Source: Reticulitermes lucifugus
Lineage: Eukaryota > Arthropoda > Insecta > Blattodea > Rhinotermitidae
Length of the DNA stretch: 20,205 bases
Assembly (NCBI GenBank): GCA_026260175.1
Contig: JAKCWW010009167.1
Location: forward strand, 4,230 to 24,434
Reading direction: 5' to 3'
This document shows positions 1 to 11,100 of the stretch, piece after piece; within the stretch, counting starts at the first letter, position 1, and each line of letters opens with the position of its first letter. A program made the position numbers and the translations under genes. Under the pieces are notes generated by a model. That model was not told where the DNA came from and ran no database searches. It saw nothing but the letters and a program-made list of their open reading frames with translations.

Positions 1-66
1 CAACCTCCTGGAACCCTAAGAGCCTGTCCAGGCCTGTAATGGGATTGCTTTACCTTTACCTTTCGA
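1..66. repeat. Probable 3' end of a retroelement (SINE/LINE-like tail)
   Basis: The window opens with GC-rich sequence ending in a short microsatellite-like run (ctttacctttaccttt, about 49-64) after which base composition drops to AT-rich. A unique GC-rich end followed by a short simple-repeat tail is typical of the 3' end of a non-LTR retroelement or SINE. Only the end is visible, so family and orientation cannot be settled. Confidence 0.35.
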
Positions 67-1058
67 AAAGGTTATATATGTAAGACTTCTCAAACATATT
101 AATAATAATAATATATTAGTAAATGAACAATTCGGCTTCAGGTCAAAGTCATCAACAGAAATGGCTTCTTATAACGTCATTACAAGATATTAAATACTCT
201 TCTGCGATTTAGAGTGATCTGGCGTGATACACTTCTGCTTTACCGACACTATTAATTGCGTCGCGAGTATCTGAGGAAACGTACGTAAGGCGGCAGATGA
301 AATTTCAGTCTCCTTGGATGTTATGCTATGCGGTTAGTGTTATAATAATACAGTGAAACAATTATTACTTAATACTTACTTCCTGCCGTTTCGAGGGATT
401 TTAGAGCCTTAATCTTGCCCTTAAACAAAACCACGGAGCCATATTACAACGTCACAGTGACCACTTCCTGTCGTTCCACAGTGGTGCCACTGCGAAACAC
501 CACTGTCACTAGGAAGTAGCTCGTCATTTATTGAAAGCCCACCACACTGTGTGACACGACAGTTGGCGGACCTGTGGGGATTCCCGCCCTGCACAGAGAG
601 CCTCAGTCATGTGAGACCAGAAACATGGTTGAGTTGGTCGGGTGGTCACGTGTGTTTGCGTGCATGTTTTGAACCTTTCTAAAATTATCGAAAATTTTGA
701 AAGCGAAATTTATTCTGAAACTGAGTTCTGACCGGCCATCTGGAATGAAGAATGTGAAGAATATTCGAAGAATAAATACATGTAGACAGTATGGGAGCAA
801 CTTCGTGACAGGCCTCACTTGCGAAAACCTTGAAGAATATATCTCTATTAACGAATATGACCTGAGTAAGTGCTTATTTTATATTTTCGTGTGTTTGTGA
901 AGGATACATTTTAATTTTGAAACATGCCTAGATTCTATGTCTAAAAACACATTTTATTCGTTTTACATTGTTTATTCCCTGCATTGTAACAAAGTAAGAA
1001 ACTTTTCTAACACCAACAAATGCACTATTCTATATTTTATTCGTACTATCTTTTACAT
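67..1058. other. Non-coding stretch without recognised gene
   Basis: No open frame here resembles a known protein; the longest (about 70 codons) look random. A small hairpin is visible: acagtggtg at 478-486 pairs with caccactgt at 498-506 around an 11-nt loop, within a somewhat GC-richer patch at about 430-620 that may be old repeat DNA. The stretch is either an intron between earlier nompC exons or 5' flanking DNA; the window does not decide. Confidence 0.6.
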
Positions 1059-1105
1059 AGCTCCTACATGGTTCGGCGCTATTATCTCGCCATCTTCAGG
1101 GAGCT
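1059..1105 (-). ncRNA. Hammerhead-ribozyme-like motif (degraded), in a dispersed repeat
   Basis: Read on the - strand: AGCTCC, then CTGAAGA (fits the hammerhead box CUGANGA), a stem-loop (GGCG...CGCC), GAACC in place of GAAAC, a short ATGTA turn and GGAGCT, which pairs with the opening AGCTCC as stem I. The second core box is altered and the base before stem I is A instead of the usual C, so this copy is probably inactive. Downstream sequence resembles that of the copy at 2963-3004, which shows both belong to one repeat. Hammerhead motifs of this small type are known from Penelope-like retroelements and retrozymes; assignment here is inference. Confidence 0.5.
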
Positions 1106-1192
1106 GACACCAAAGTTTCTGGGTCGAAACTTCTTCGTGATTGTACTCGGCCTTGTAGGCAGATGCCAGTACATTGCATCACATTAGGGCAT

Positions 1193-1237
1193 GAAATCTG
1201 CGGTCTTCTGCGGTATTACGCGGCGTCGTGTGGTAAT
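1193..1237. repeat. Copy of the fold-back arm repeat found at 2190-2234
   Basis: This stretch (beginning gaaatctgcggtcttctg) matches about 36 of 45 positions of the segment starting at 2190 (gaaatctgtggtcttctg), including the tattac...cggc part that forms the loop side of the long hairpin at 2184-2260. It is followed directly by the hammerhead-like motif at 1239-1288, so arm repeat and ribozyme-like motif may be parts of one element. Confidence 0.6.
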
Positions 1238-1238
1238 T

Positions 1239-1288
1239 GTTTACCGACGTTTCGGGACAACGTATCGGTCCCATCCTCACGGGTCACC
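1239..1288 (-). ncRNA. Hammerhead-ribozyme-like motif with perfect stem II
   Basis: On the - strand a GTGAGGA box (CUGANGA with its first base altered) is followed by GGGAC, a 9-nt loop, GTCCC, then an intact GAAAC box, GTC (the usual cleavage triplet) and GGT, which can pair with ACC before the first box to form stem I. Stem II is 5 of 5 paired. The damaged first box argues against activity in this copy. It lies about 180 bp from the motif at 1059-1105 on the same strand. Confidence 0.45.
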
Positions 1289-2183
1289 ACCATGTTTATC
1301 CGGATAATTTCCAGTTCATTATACCAGATTAAAATGTATTTTGCGTATTTACTCTCTGTTATGAAATATGGAATAATTTTGGGTGGTAATTAGTTTTACA
1401 GCAAAAAGATGTTTACTCTGTAAAAGAAAATGTTAGAATTATGGTTGGTGCAAAACAGAAATTCATTTTTAGAGGTCTGTTTATTACAGATTTCACCTTT
1501 TCCTTGTGAATGCATATGTTCATTCACGAACTTCGTTTAAATAATCAAGGAAAATTTCAAGCAAATTCAGTAGTGCTTGGTATTAGTACAAGGAATAAAT
1601 ATCATTTTCATAGATCAGTTGCTGCCAAACATTCATGTTTTCAGACAAGTACATAATATGCTGGTATCAAAATATTCAAGTTTACCATATAGCCAAAGTC
1701 TGATGAATGAAAAGGCTTGGTTTAAAGCAGTGGTGAGCAACCATTTGGGCAAGAGGGCCAAATCAAAATAAAAAATATAAGGGCCACATTATGAATAATA
1801 TCTATGTTTTTTTAATTATGTATCTTTAATTATGATACCCTGTCATCAATAGCGCCAATATTGGGGCGGAAATTTATTTGAAATTATATGAAACAATTAT
1901 ACAAAATTTCAAACTAATCTTACTTAGCAAATCCTTATTTCTGTCTCTGCTGTCACTGACCATTCCCATTCAATCATAGACTGTGATTGAGGAAACAGTA
2001 GAAACAAAAGAAGCAGAGACTCTGTGACAGAAGCACTTTGAGATACTTGCTATATTGTTAAGTACTTACATTTAGCCACCACTTTACTTTTTGATTTCTA
2101 AACCTATAAGCAACAAATCCAAGTAACGCAGTAGTTACTTTTATGCGAGGTGGAAATTATGTTTGTATTCTAGTCTAAAAACT
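1289..2183. other. Non-coding stretch; possible hAT-type transposon terminus near 1728
   Basis: No coding frame with recognisable similarity. At 1728-1742 the sequence cagtggtgagcaacc, followed by gggcaagagggccaaat, resembles the CAGTGGTNNNCAACC terminal inverted repeats of many hAT transposons. No opposite terminus or 8-bp target duplication was found, so this is at best a solo end. A short palindrome (ccaatattgg) lies near 1856. The rest is plain AT-rich DNA. Confidence 0.35.
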
Positions 2184-2260
2184 ATGTTGAAATCTGTGGT
2201 CTTCTGGGTTATTACACGGCATCTTGTAATAACCCAGAAGACCACAGATTTTATCAACAT
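2184..2260. repeat. Long-stem fold-back (inverted repeat, 8-nt loop)
   Basis: The arm at 2184-2216 is the reverse complement of 2225-2260 apart from a 3-nt bulge, with an 8-nt loop (cggcatct) at 2217-2224. The uninterrupted paired part is about 26 bp (aatctgtggtcttctgggtt and the attaca next to it). Such a structure is typical of a fold-back or MITE-like element, or of two inverted copies of a small repeat meeting head to head. A related copy of one arm lies at 1193-1237. Confidence 0.85.
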
Positions 2261-2962
2261 CGTGGCAGAAACCTGAAATCAAGGTAAAAACTATATTTAT
2301 TGTCAATAATAATACAACATATTTCCAAGTAATATTTTTGATTGAATGTGGATGAAATAATTATTCATTGTATTGCTTATCTTTGGTTTCATGTTTCTGA
2401 TATTAGATTGTGGACTGCATTGCAAAGGTAGAAGGGTTGTATTTTGTGCATCGCTGGTTTAAGGAAACATTAAGAAGGTAGTTAAGTACTCACGTCACTT
2501 ATTATATTGATGGATGTCTTATTTTTAAAAGTTACTGAGAATCTTATTATCAGCTATATATAATGAATTTGGTGTAACATTGGAACAGTGTATGTGAAAT
2601 ACTGTTTTTGTATTATGTATTTTATAATTTGTATTATCTATTTTGTGACGTATTCCACATTATGTTGTTACTTTGACTAAATTTGGGATCCATGTATGTA
2701 TGTATACTGTACAATACCTTGTAGCCTGAGCTAGTGGTGCTGTTAAATGAATGTACAACATAAAACTGCCATCTTGTTGCCTGTTATTTACAGCAACAGT
2801 AGGCATGCAGTAGTAATACCTTGAAATGAAATCAGAAGGGTCATGAACACTTCTCTTGTTTCAGACAGGTTTTTATTTACCATGCTTGCTACCTACAAAA
2901 ATGTGGAACCGTGTAAAAAAGTGGCTTGATACTGACAGTTGGTTTTAAACTTGGCATCACGT
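2261..2962. other. Non-coding stretch, nothing recognised
   Basis: AT-rich DNA with no coding frame, RNA gene or clear repeat structure that I can support. Confidence 0.6.
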
Positions 2963-3004
2963 GCTCCCTGACGACGGTGCATTGGCACCGAAACATGTCG
3001 GAGC
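2963..3004 (+). ncRNA. Hammerhead-ribozyme-like motif, best-preserved copy
   Basis: In order: GCTCC (2963-2967), CTGACGA (2968-2974, exact CUGANGA), one extra C, GGTGC-ATTG-GCACC (stem II, five of five pairs), GAAAC (2990-2994), ATGTC with the GTC cleavage triplet, and GGAGC (3000-3004), which pairs fully with GCTCC as stem I. Helix III would be very short (AC/GT), as in the minimal hammerheads of Penelope-like elements. The single unpaired C between the first box and stem II departs from the textbook fold and could lower or abolish activity. Downstream, GGAGCTAT and a later TGCATTTAGTTGG segment are shared with the copy at 1059-1105. Confidence 0.6.
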
Positions 3005-5079
3005 TATATACGTAACATCCATGTGTGAATAATAGTTTGCATTTAGTTGGTACAATAAATTGACTACATTGATCAGAACAGTGCATGGAATGAACAACCT
3101 TAAAGCCTGTTTGACTTGTTACAAACAGTATTCTTGAACATGACAACATTATCTTTGCCTCCAGGGTTTACATTTTTCCTGAATTTACATAGGAACATTT
3201 GAAATACTGCACATTTAATCATTGTGTGTTTTCAAGAAACAAAGGCTGTTGATCTAGTTATAATGTGACCTGAGGTTTCACCAGCAGTCTGTGTGGCAGA
3301 TGTAATGCATTGCATTTTAAATACAGCCTAAAAGAAGTTATGAACACATTAAATTGTAACATTTTATTTCAACCTTGCCAGCAAGTGTGTTGAGTAAATT
3401 TTGTGTCCCCTGCTGCTGATGAAGTTAACAGCTCTGCTGTAATCTCTTTCTGGCTCCCAAATTCTTAGATTCTGGTAAAATTCAGTGTAGTCAATCTACA
3501 AAAACATTCCTGAAGCATGTTATTTATCCATATTGCCAACAAACAGAGTTGAAAATTTTGTGTTTCAATATGTATATTGTAGCTCACAAAAGCATATTAT
3601 CATTCTTATGCATTTCATGATTAACTTGTCCTGAATGCTGTGAAAGAAAGGGTATTTTAAGTTTTTCCAGCACATAAAGATGGATGTGTTGATTTCTAGC
3701 ATTCCTTATTCCTGTCATTTGTTTGAAAACTGCTGCACTTGTGTTGCTATGTGACCATACTGCTGTATAATGAAAACCTTAATACATGGGTGCACAAATT
3801 TTCCAAAAATCTATGAGCCTCATCAAAATCTTAGGCACCAGAAGGGTGACATGGAGCAAGTTCTATACAGGACCTACAAATATTAGGCACCACGGTAAAA
3901 AAATTTAAGTGCCAGTTTGCCTGGGGATTTCTGCACCCTTGCCTTAATATACCAGTGGTAGTTAAGGTGTGAAACATTGTTTTGTTCATGTTTTTGCACT
4001 TTGCATTTCTATTCACACACATATAATGCTTCTGCAGACAGTTCGTGCACAGCCATGTTACCAGAGTATATGACTGCACTTCCATCTTGTAGTGGGCACA
4101 GCATGCAGTACTCTGTTCTGATACGGAAAGCATGTAAGTCAGAATGCACGTATTTTGCATTACAACTACAGTATGTAAACAAAATATACTTTTTGCCACT
4201 CTTTAACATATAGGAGCAGGAACTGTGATATGGGCTAACATCAATGAATATATCGCAAGCAGGAGAAATGGTATGTCTACAGAGTAATAAGAAATGAACA
4301 GGACATGAGAAAATCTTAATCAGGGCAAGATTTGAAAATTGAGAAGTTCATATTAATGGTATTGTAGCATGGAGATTTATCACATATATGTGACAATAGG
4401 ACTACTTTTGAGAGCATCAGAATTGAAGATAGAGAATGAATTATGTTTGGTGAAAGTAAGGATAATGTGGAGAGAGCAGATGAGGAAGAATCTGTGAAAG
4501 AGTAGGGTAAGATACAAATGTTGTATGTGGAGAGATGATGAAATGTTGGTCTAAGCAGTGTGGTGAAGCAGGTCAGGTGGAAGGTAATGTAGCTACCCAA
4601 AATTGGCAGGTACTCCAATTACTGGGATTTGATTTAGTCTTGAAATCATTACTGAAGCAACCCATGACCATTTTCTTCTCTGTTCAGCATACATAGTCAT
4701 TATCACAAACACTGCTAAGTAATCTTTGTTCTTGATATGGGATCATTGAATAACATGCAAGGTAATGTAAACAAGTTTTCTGTTAAATGCTATTAAGAGC
4801 AGTGGTCTTCTAAATAGCATACTGTTGTTAGTCAAATTCCTCGTGTTTTATCGAACCCAAAGATTCATTACCATATGCACAAGAGCCAGCCATATGGCCC
4901 TGTCCTGACCCAGACAAATTCAGATTGGGAAAAAAAAATGGATGTTAATTTTTTTAAAGCATTTGTGTGAACATTTAGTGTTGATGTACGTAAATAAGGA
5001 GGTGATGTATGCACAGGTAAATGTTGTAGTTGGAGGAGGCTTTAATGTTGTGTCTGTGCTTACATATTCCGTGCTGCAG
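3005..5079. other. Non-coding stretch upstream of first visible nompC exon
   Basis: The first ~70 bp continue the hammerhead-associated repeat (TGCATTTAGTTGG near 3040). Beyond that no open frame carries ankyrin or other recognisable protein sequence, and no RNA gene is seen. The last part before 5080 is the 3' end of an intron, with a T-rich tract leading to ctgcag. The stretch probably separates the exon at 5080 from an earlier nompC exon outside the window. Confidence 0.65.
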
Positions 5080-5173
5080 GACAACTACACAGCACTCCAC
5101 ATTGCAGTGGAGTCAGCCAAGCCAGCTGTGGTAGAGACATTGCTAGGGTATGGAGCTGATGTTCATGTAACGG
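5080..5173 (+). CDS. nompC: nompC exon a: ankyrin repeat (inferred repeat 10)
   Basis: This 94-nt exon begins DNYTALHIAVESAKPAVVE and ends with one base of a split glycine codon. It encodes one ankyrin repeat, with the TALH turn and LLGYGADVH at the second helix and loop, and matches insect NOMPC closely. The acceptor is ctgcag before gac (phase 0) behind a pyrimidine-rich tract; the donor is gtgagt at 5174. Reading back past 5080 leaves the family sequence at once, which supports the acceptor. Confidence 0.93.
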
Positions 5174-8100
5174 GTGAGTTTTACATGCTGCAACGTATTT
5201 GTTTGAGGAGTCCATATGTGGTTGCTGAAATATTTAAGGGATAATTCTTCTAGTCAGGTACATAGTTAATTCATTGATTATAACATTTTTATTAGTGCTG
5301 TTCTTTCAGCAAAGTCATAAATTAATTGTCCTGCTGAGAAATGCTGTAACCTGAGATTTTACATGAAAGAAGGATGGAGGATTGAAATTTGTTTTATTAA
5401 TCAAATAAACAAGTTTGTATTTCAAGAAATATTCTCGGTGAAAGAATGTGTTTGAGCAGAAGTTTTTGGATAGAAGAGTCAATATTTGTAAAAGACATTA
5501 ATTTTGTAACTACTTCATTAATTTTTGTTGATTTGATTGATGTCTTGTAGTTATCTATCAGCAGCTTTCTGTGTCATCATTGCTTTGTCTTCTGGATGAA
5601 TAGTCTCTGGTTTATTGCAGTGTATTTACTGGTCCTCATTTCAAGATTGCTATGCTATTTTGGGCTGTCAGATTAAGTATATTTTTCTGTTGTGTTAATA
5701 TGGAATGACTCATCTGTACTAAATATGCCTTGGACAGCAAGCGTGTCGGACATTACAGTGTTTCAGTGTAATGTTTATAACTGTTAAGTTATTATATTTG
5801 TCAGTCCAGATGAAGATATGGTGGATACACAGTAGGGCTTGAAGAACAGTGAAAATCTGTTTTGTATTTATTAACTTTTAAGTTCTTAGCAGTGAGGAAG
5901 TATAGGTTGTCATCAGAACATCTGTGAAGTGAACTTTCCACATAAAAATAATCAGTGACACTACAATGTTAAAATGTAAATCGCATTAATTTTTAAAATT
6001 ACTGTAATCTCAATTATTAGATACACATTTCAAACACTTGTACTTTCCTGTCTTTGGGCGCTGTATGGTAACGGTACTGTCACATGTTTAATATTAATTT
6101 AAAAAAATGAAACAAAAGTTTAAATGAAGGTCATTAATGTAAATTACTATTCTGAATTTATGCTTACCACCTCAGAAACTAACTGATATCTGCCGAGGGG
6201 GTGATGGCATTACCGAATAGGTATGGACATAATTCGAAGTCTTATTAATGTTTACAAATCCGGAAGCTGAGATCTGTTTGCATCGTGTAAACCAGGAGGA
6301 AAGCTGCGAGAAACGCCACTGCATATTGCTGCACGCGTGAAGGATGGGGACCGGTGTGCCCTCATGCTTCTGAAGTCCGGTGCAGGACCAAATATTAAGA
6401 CAGATGATGGTCAGACACCTGTCCATGTTGCAGCAAAGCATGGAAATTTGGTAACTCTGATGCTTTTGATGGATGATGGTGGAGACCCACTTTGCAAATC
6501 AAAGGTAATCTTAAATGTAGTCTCTTGTCTCTGCATTTTAGGCATCTTACATCCTTTTCACACTTAATCCTATTTTTACCTTGGAGTCTGCCATTTAGGT
6601 GCTTATTCATTAATGTTGACCTGTATGTTAGTGTCACTCAAATGAGTAAAAATCAGATTTGTTGGAGTACTCTTTTTACAACTGTAATAATTTCTGTCTC
6701 TAAATATGTCTGTCACTGACAGTGTTATATCTGCATATTACATTTTGGGTGATCCTGGTTAATGCATATGTCACGTGCATCAGTTTCCAGAAGTTGGCTC
6801 TACACAAATATCGGATGATTAGTAGTCGTACTGATGTTATATGGGTGTCCAAAAAATAACTTTGCCAAGATTATTTTCATGTTCCAGGGATACACTGCTT
6901 TATTTACAACCAAGATGAAAATTAAGCACACACACCAATGGCACAATAGCTGATATAAACTAGAGCTAGTTTAATTACAGGGTTGCCAACTGTAGTAAAT
7001 AAAACACTGAATGCAAGTGAAAATAATTACCGTTAAGTGCTTCACTGTCTTTGTAATGTGACATTAGGACATGCGATATATACGTGTCTTAGTGGGAATG
7101 GTCATGATCAAACCCAGAATGGTCGGCCTTCATATTTACTTTTCAAGTGGTTCTGAATTTGATTCCTACAAATTCAGGTAATCATGAAAGTGTGGTTAAA
7201 TAGACTCACTACAATTACAGTGTAGCTTCATGGAGTAGAGTCCTTCATGGAAAACTAATCATTAATCAGTTGATAAGAAATCTCCCTCCTTCCATATGGA
7301 ACAGGAAAGTATGTTATATTCTTCACAGCTGTCCACCATTGGATCCTATTCTGAACCTTGTAAATCCATTTCATTTTCTGACACACAATTTTTAAAGATC
7401 TGCTTCCATATACTCTGTTCTGTGCCTACGTCTTCCTTTAAGAATTTATGATGGAAATTTTGTATAGATTTCTCATCTGCCTGCATGTATGTCATCCACA
7501 TAATGCTTGGCCATGTCATGGTGCAGGCAGCCAGTCACCAGGCCCAGGTTCCATCCCAGGCCAGTCCATGTGGGATTTATGTTGGACAGAGTGGCACTGG
7601 GACAGGTTTGTCTCCAAATTCTCTGGCTTTCCCCTGTCAGTAACATTCCACCAGTGTTCCATATTCATTCATTCATATATCACTGACATTATAGAAACAA
7701 AACAATGTACAGTATTGATAATAAGGGTCAATCTAATCCTTCTTGATTTCATTAACCTAATAATACTTATCATAATACAGGAGTAGGATGAACTCCCAAA
7801 ATGCTTTGTATGTAAAATTTAACTTGAACAGTACACATTGTCCAACATAATCATGACTTAGTGTTATGTGCAATATTGCAAACCATAACACAATCATAAT
7901 TCGTCTTCCATGTGGGTGTTTCATAATGGACATCATTCACAGATTGGAGAAACTCCATTACACCTAGCATGTCGTAGTTGTCGTGCAGATGTCGTTCGTC
8001 ATCTGATCACATTCGTTCGCCAGAAGAAAGGTAATGATGCAGCAAAGAGCTATGTGAATGCTGTGAATGATGAAGGAGCTGGGGCACTCCATTACACAGC

Positions 8101-11100
8101 TCAGATCACTAAGAATGAAGTGGAACAGCCCTTAAGTGACAAAGAAGTGATGAAGCTTCTACTAGATTGTGGTGCTGATGTGGGCCAGACAACGAAGCAG
8201 GTAAGATAGCTGCTGCGCTTTACTGTGTCTGCGGAAAGAAGTCCCATTGACAGTGGCATGATGGCGCTCAAGGCTTCTCCATTTCCATACAGGGCTCATG
8301 ACAGTGATATGTTACAATTGGCTTGACTAGTGTTTTAGACATGTCCATTCTCTTAGGTCTGTTATACCAGCAGTAGAGATAGACTGTTTCATATGGGCCC
8401 AGTAGGTTAGGATCCCTCTTCCCAGTTCCCACCTGAATATGAAAACATAACCCAGTTTTTGAAACATTGTAGTGTAATAAACTTAAGATGATGGCTTATA
8501 AGTATAAGTAGATAATGGGTCGAGCCCTTGCGGGCCCGATGCATGTAGACCTTTGACAGGCCCTTTGTGCCCCTTAACTAAAGACTAAAGTCATAAGAGC
8601 CCTGTCCCTTTGATAAAGTTCCAGATCGCCCCCAGACTAAGTTCTCTGACATCCTCAGGGTCCAAAAAGAAGGAACCCAAATAAGTATGTCTGTGTGTCG
8701 CCAAGGCTTCACACTCACACAAGACATGAGCCGAGGTCTCTTCCTCTGCTCCGCATTTCCTACACAAGGGACTGTCACTCAGTCCCATAATGTGAAGGTG
8801 TCTTCTCAAGGTGATGTGTCCAGTAAGGAGGCCAACAACCACCCTGGATTGCATCCTATTAAAGGACAAAAGCCTGGTCTTAGCATCAGTACGAGGGCCC
8901 AAGATCAACTCTCGAGCCTGTCTCTGAGTGCCAACAAGACCCATGATGGCTTGTGTCTAAAAACTCTAGTGGAACTTTCTCCTTTTCTATCCATTGTTGT
9001 ATTCTCGTGCCTCATCTGGGCTGGGTCAGCCAGCTCAAAGTGCCTGCCACTAGCAGAGGCTAGAACATGACTGTTGCTATCAAAATTGATGGGAAGACAG
9101 TGGTTAGATGACTAGAGAGGAATATAAGGAGGTATGCTAGATTGAGAAGGACAACAGCTTGAGGGAGGTACGGAAGGTTTGAATCCATGGGGCATTAACT
9201 GTGGCTTCATTATAGGCAGCCTACATGTAACACTTCAACATGGAGACATTGCACTTCAAAATATGTTGTTTTTGTGGAGGAAAACAAGTCCAAAGTTGTG
9301 CTTTGTACAATTATTATTTTTACCACCTGCATTATTTGATACTTCGCATATCTCATTAGCTTTGATGTTCATTTATTACAGGTAGAAGTTTGTATTGCAT
9401 AACTTAATCATATTGCATTTATATTTAATGTCATTTACCAGTGTTTTTGTGTAATGAGTCATTTTTTAGATAACCAGTTATGTATGTGAAGCAGGAGTTA
9501 CAGTAGGCAGGTATGAACCAAACAAAATTAAACTGTTTAAATAACATGTAACGTGAAACTCCAGTACCGAATTTTGTTAAAATCCACGTCAGAGATTTCA
9601 GCATATGGACAGATGAATGCTGCTGTGTGCATTCACATCGTGCACTAATGTAAAAAGAGCGTAAAAAATATATGTAATGAAATGTTATAGTATTACAAAT
9701 GTAACATCACATTCCTCTTACAGGCACAGGAGACACCTTTCCATTATGTAGCCTTGGCAGGCAATAATGATGTGTTGGTAGAGATGCTATCCCATCTTGG
9801 CCAGACAGAGGTGCAGAAAGCCCTGAACAGACAAAATTCAATGGGTTGGACACCTCTATTGATTGCCTGTCACGCTGGCCACATGGAGATGGTAAACACT
9901 ATGCTTAACAATCATGCCAGGGTGGATGTGTTTGATAACGAGGGGCGTTCAGCGCTTCATCTTGCTGCTGATAGAGGATACCTTCAGGTGTGTGATGCCC
10001 TGCTCACTCACAAAGCATTCATTAACAGCAAGTCTCGAGTTGGGCGCACAGCACTTCATCTCGCAGCTCTCAATGGCTATGCCCACCTGGTCAAGTATGT
10101 CATATATTTTCGACACTTCAGCAGCTAAATGACTAATTAACTAAATCCATTTGTGGTACAGGCTCTTTCTTGAGTGGTTGTAAGCACTTAGATAATTGTA
10201 AACTTCTCTTGTTATGGTACTTTAAGTTTTATGACCATCATCGCCTTGTCCTGAGCCAGTTTAATCCATTCCACATCTCCACAACCTGTTCCCTTTAATA
10301 TTTTTATCCCATTTATACCTTATACTAAGTCCTCTTGAGTAATCCCTCCCCCTCCAGTGTTTTGGTCACTATTTCTTCTGTGTTTATGCATGCTAAATTC
10401 CCACTCATTTCAATTAAAAATAAGTGACCAAACACAGTTTTGATACACAGTTGTGTAACCTATTCTTGTTTCCCACATCTTTGACATTCTTTTTTTCTTC
10501 AAATATTGACCTTTGTCATCCATTCGTGACATTATCAATGAGGGTTTGTAGCCAGAAATCAAGTACAGTTGTTGTTTCCTGCATGGAAGGTAAAATGCCT
10601 GATCCATCACAATGTTCATAATTTATCATACCTGACTATACTAGGTGAAATACATAATACGAATCTTTGGAAAAGACATCCGATAGTGGTATCAATACAG
10701 TTTTCAAAATAAATACAGACACAGTTTTATCATAAAACAACACTGTTTTACATAGTTTTGCTACATGTTTCAGTCATGGTGACCATCATCGGGTGAAGCT
10801 TTTACAGCAATATCTAAAGGAAGTAAAATTATTGTGTTTGACTATTTATTTTGAAAACAATTTATGAAGTTCCTTCTGATTAACTATACTCTTGTTCCCA
10901 TTAATGTCTTATTAAATCCAACTGTTAACCGCATTGTTGTTGAACTGTTTCTTTATGTGAATTTGGAAGAAAATGAAGCTTAAATAAACATGTTGGTGTA
11001 GCTGTTGTTACTCCTTTCACAGATTTTGTTGAAAATGTAGTCTGCAGTATGAAAATTCTCTCAAATGATGACATGTCAGAGTTGAGTTAAAATCCAGCAT

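Larger units (their letters stand above)
8201..9723 (+). other. Intron (1523 bp) with antisense LINE fragment
   Basis: GT-AG, phase 0; the acceptor tract is ttcctcttacag. The middle third is the 3' part of a non-LTR retrotransposon on the - strand (about 8500-9065). The parts at 8201-8500 and 9066-9700 show nothing recognisable. Confidence 0.85.

Noticed and set aside
697..900. 67-codon + strand frame near the window start
   Set aside because: No recognisable similarity, low complexity, overlapping an equally long antisense frame.
3831..4199. 122-codon open frame on the - strand
   Set aside because: No family features, a random-looking cysteine- and histidine-rich composition, and other frames are equally open; taken as chance.
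4942..5079. Upstream extension of the exon at 5080 to a methionine at 4942
   Set aside because: The extra residues are not NOMPC-like and the strong acceptor at 5079 fits the family start of this repeat; the methionine lies in intron.
5805..5870. Possible hammerhead-like remnant (cagatgaagatatgg ... gtgaaaatc)
   Set aside because: Boxes altered and no pairing stems; not above chance.
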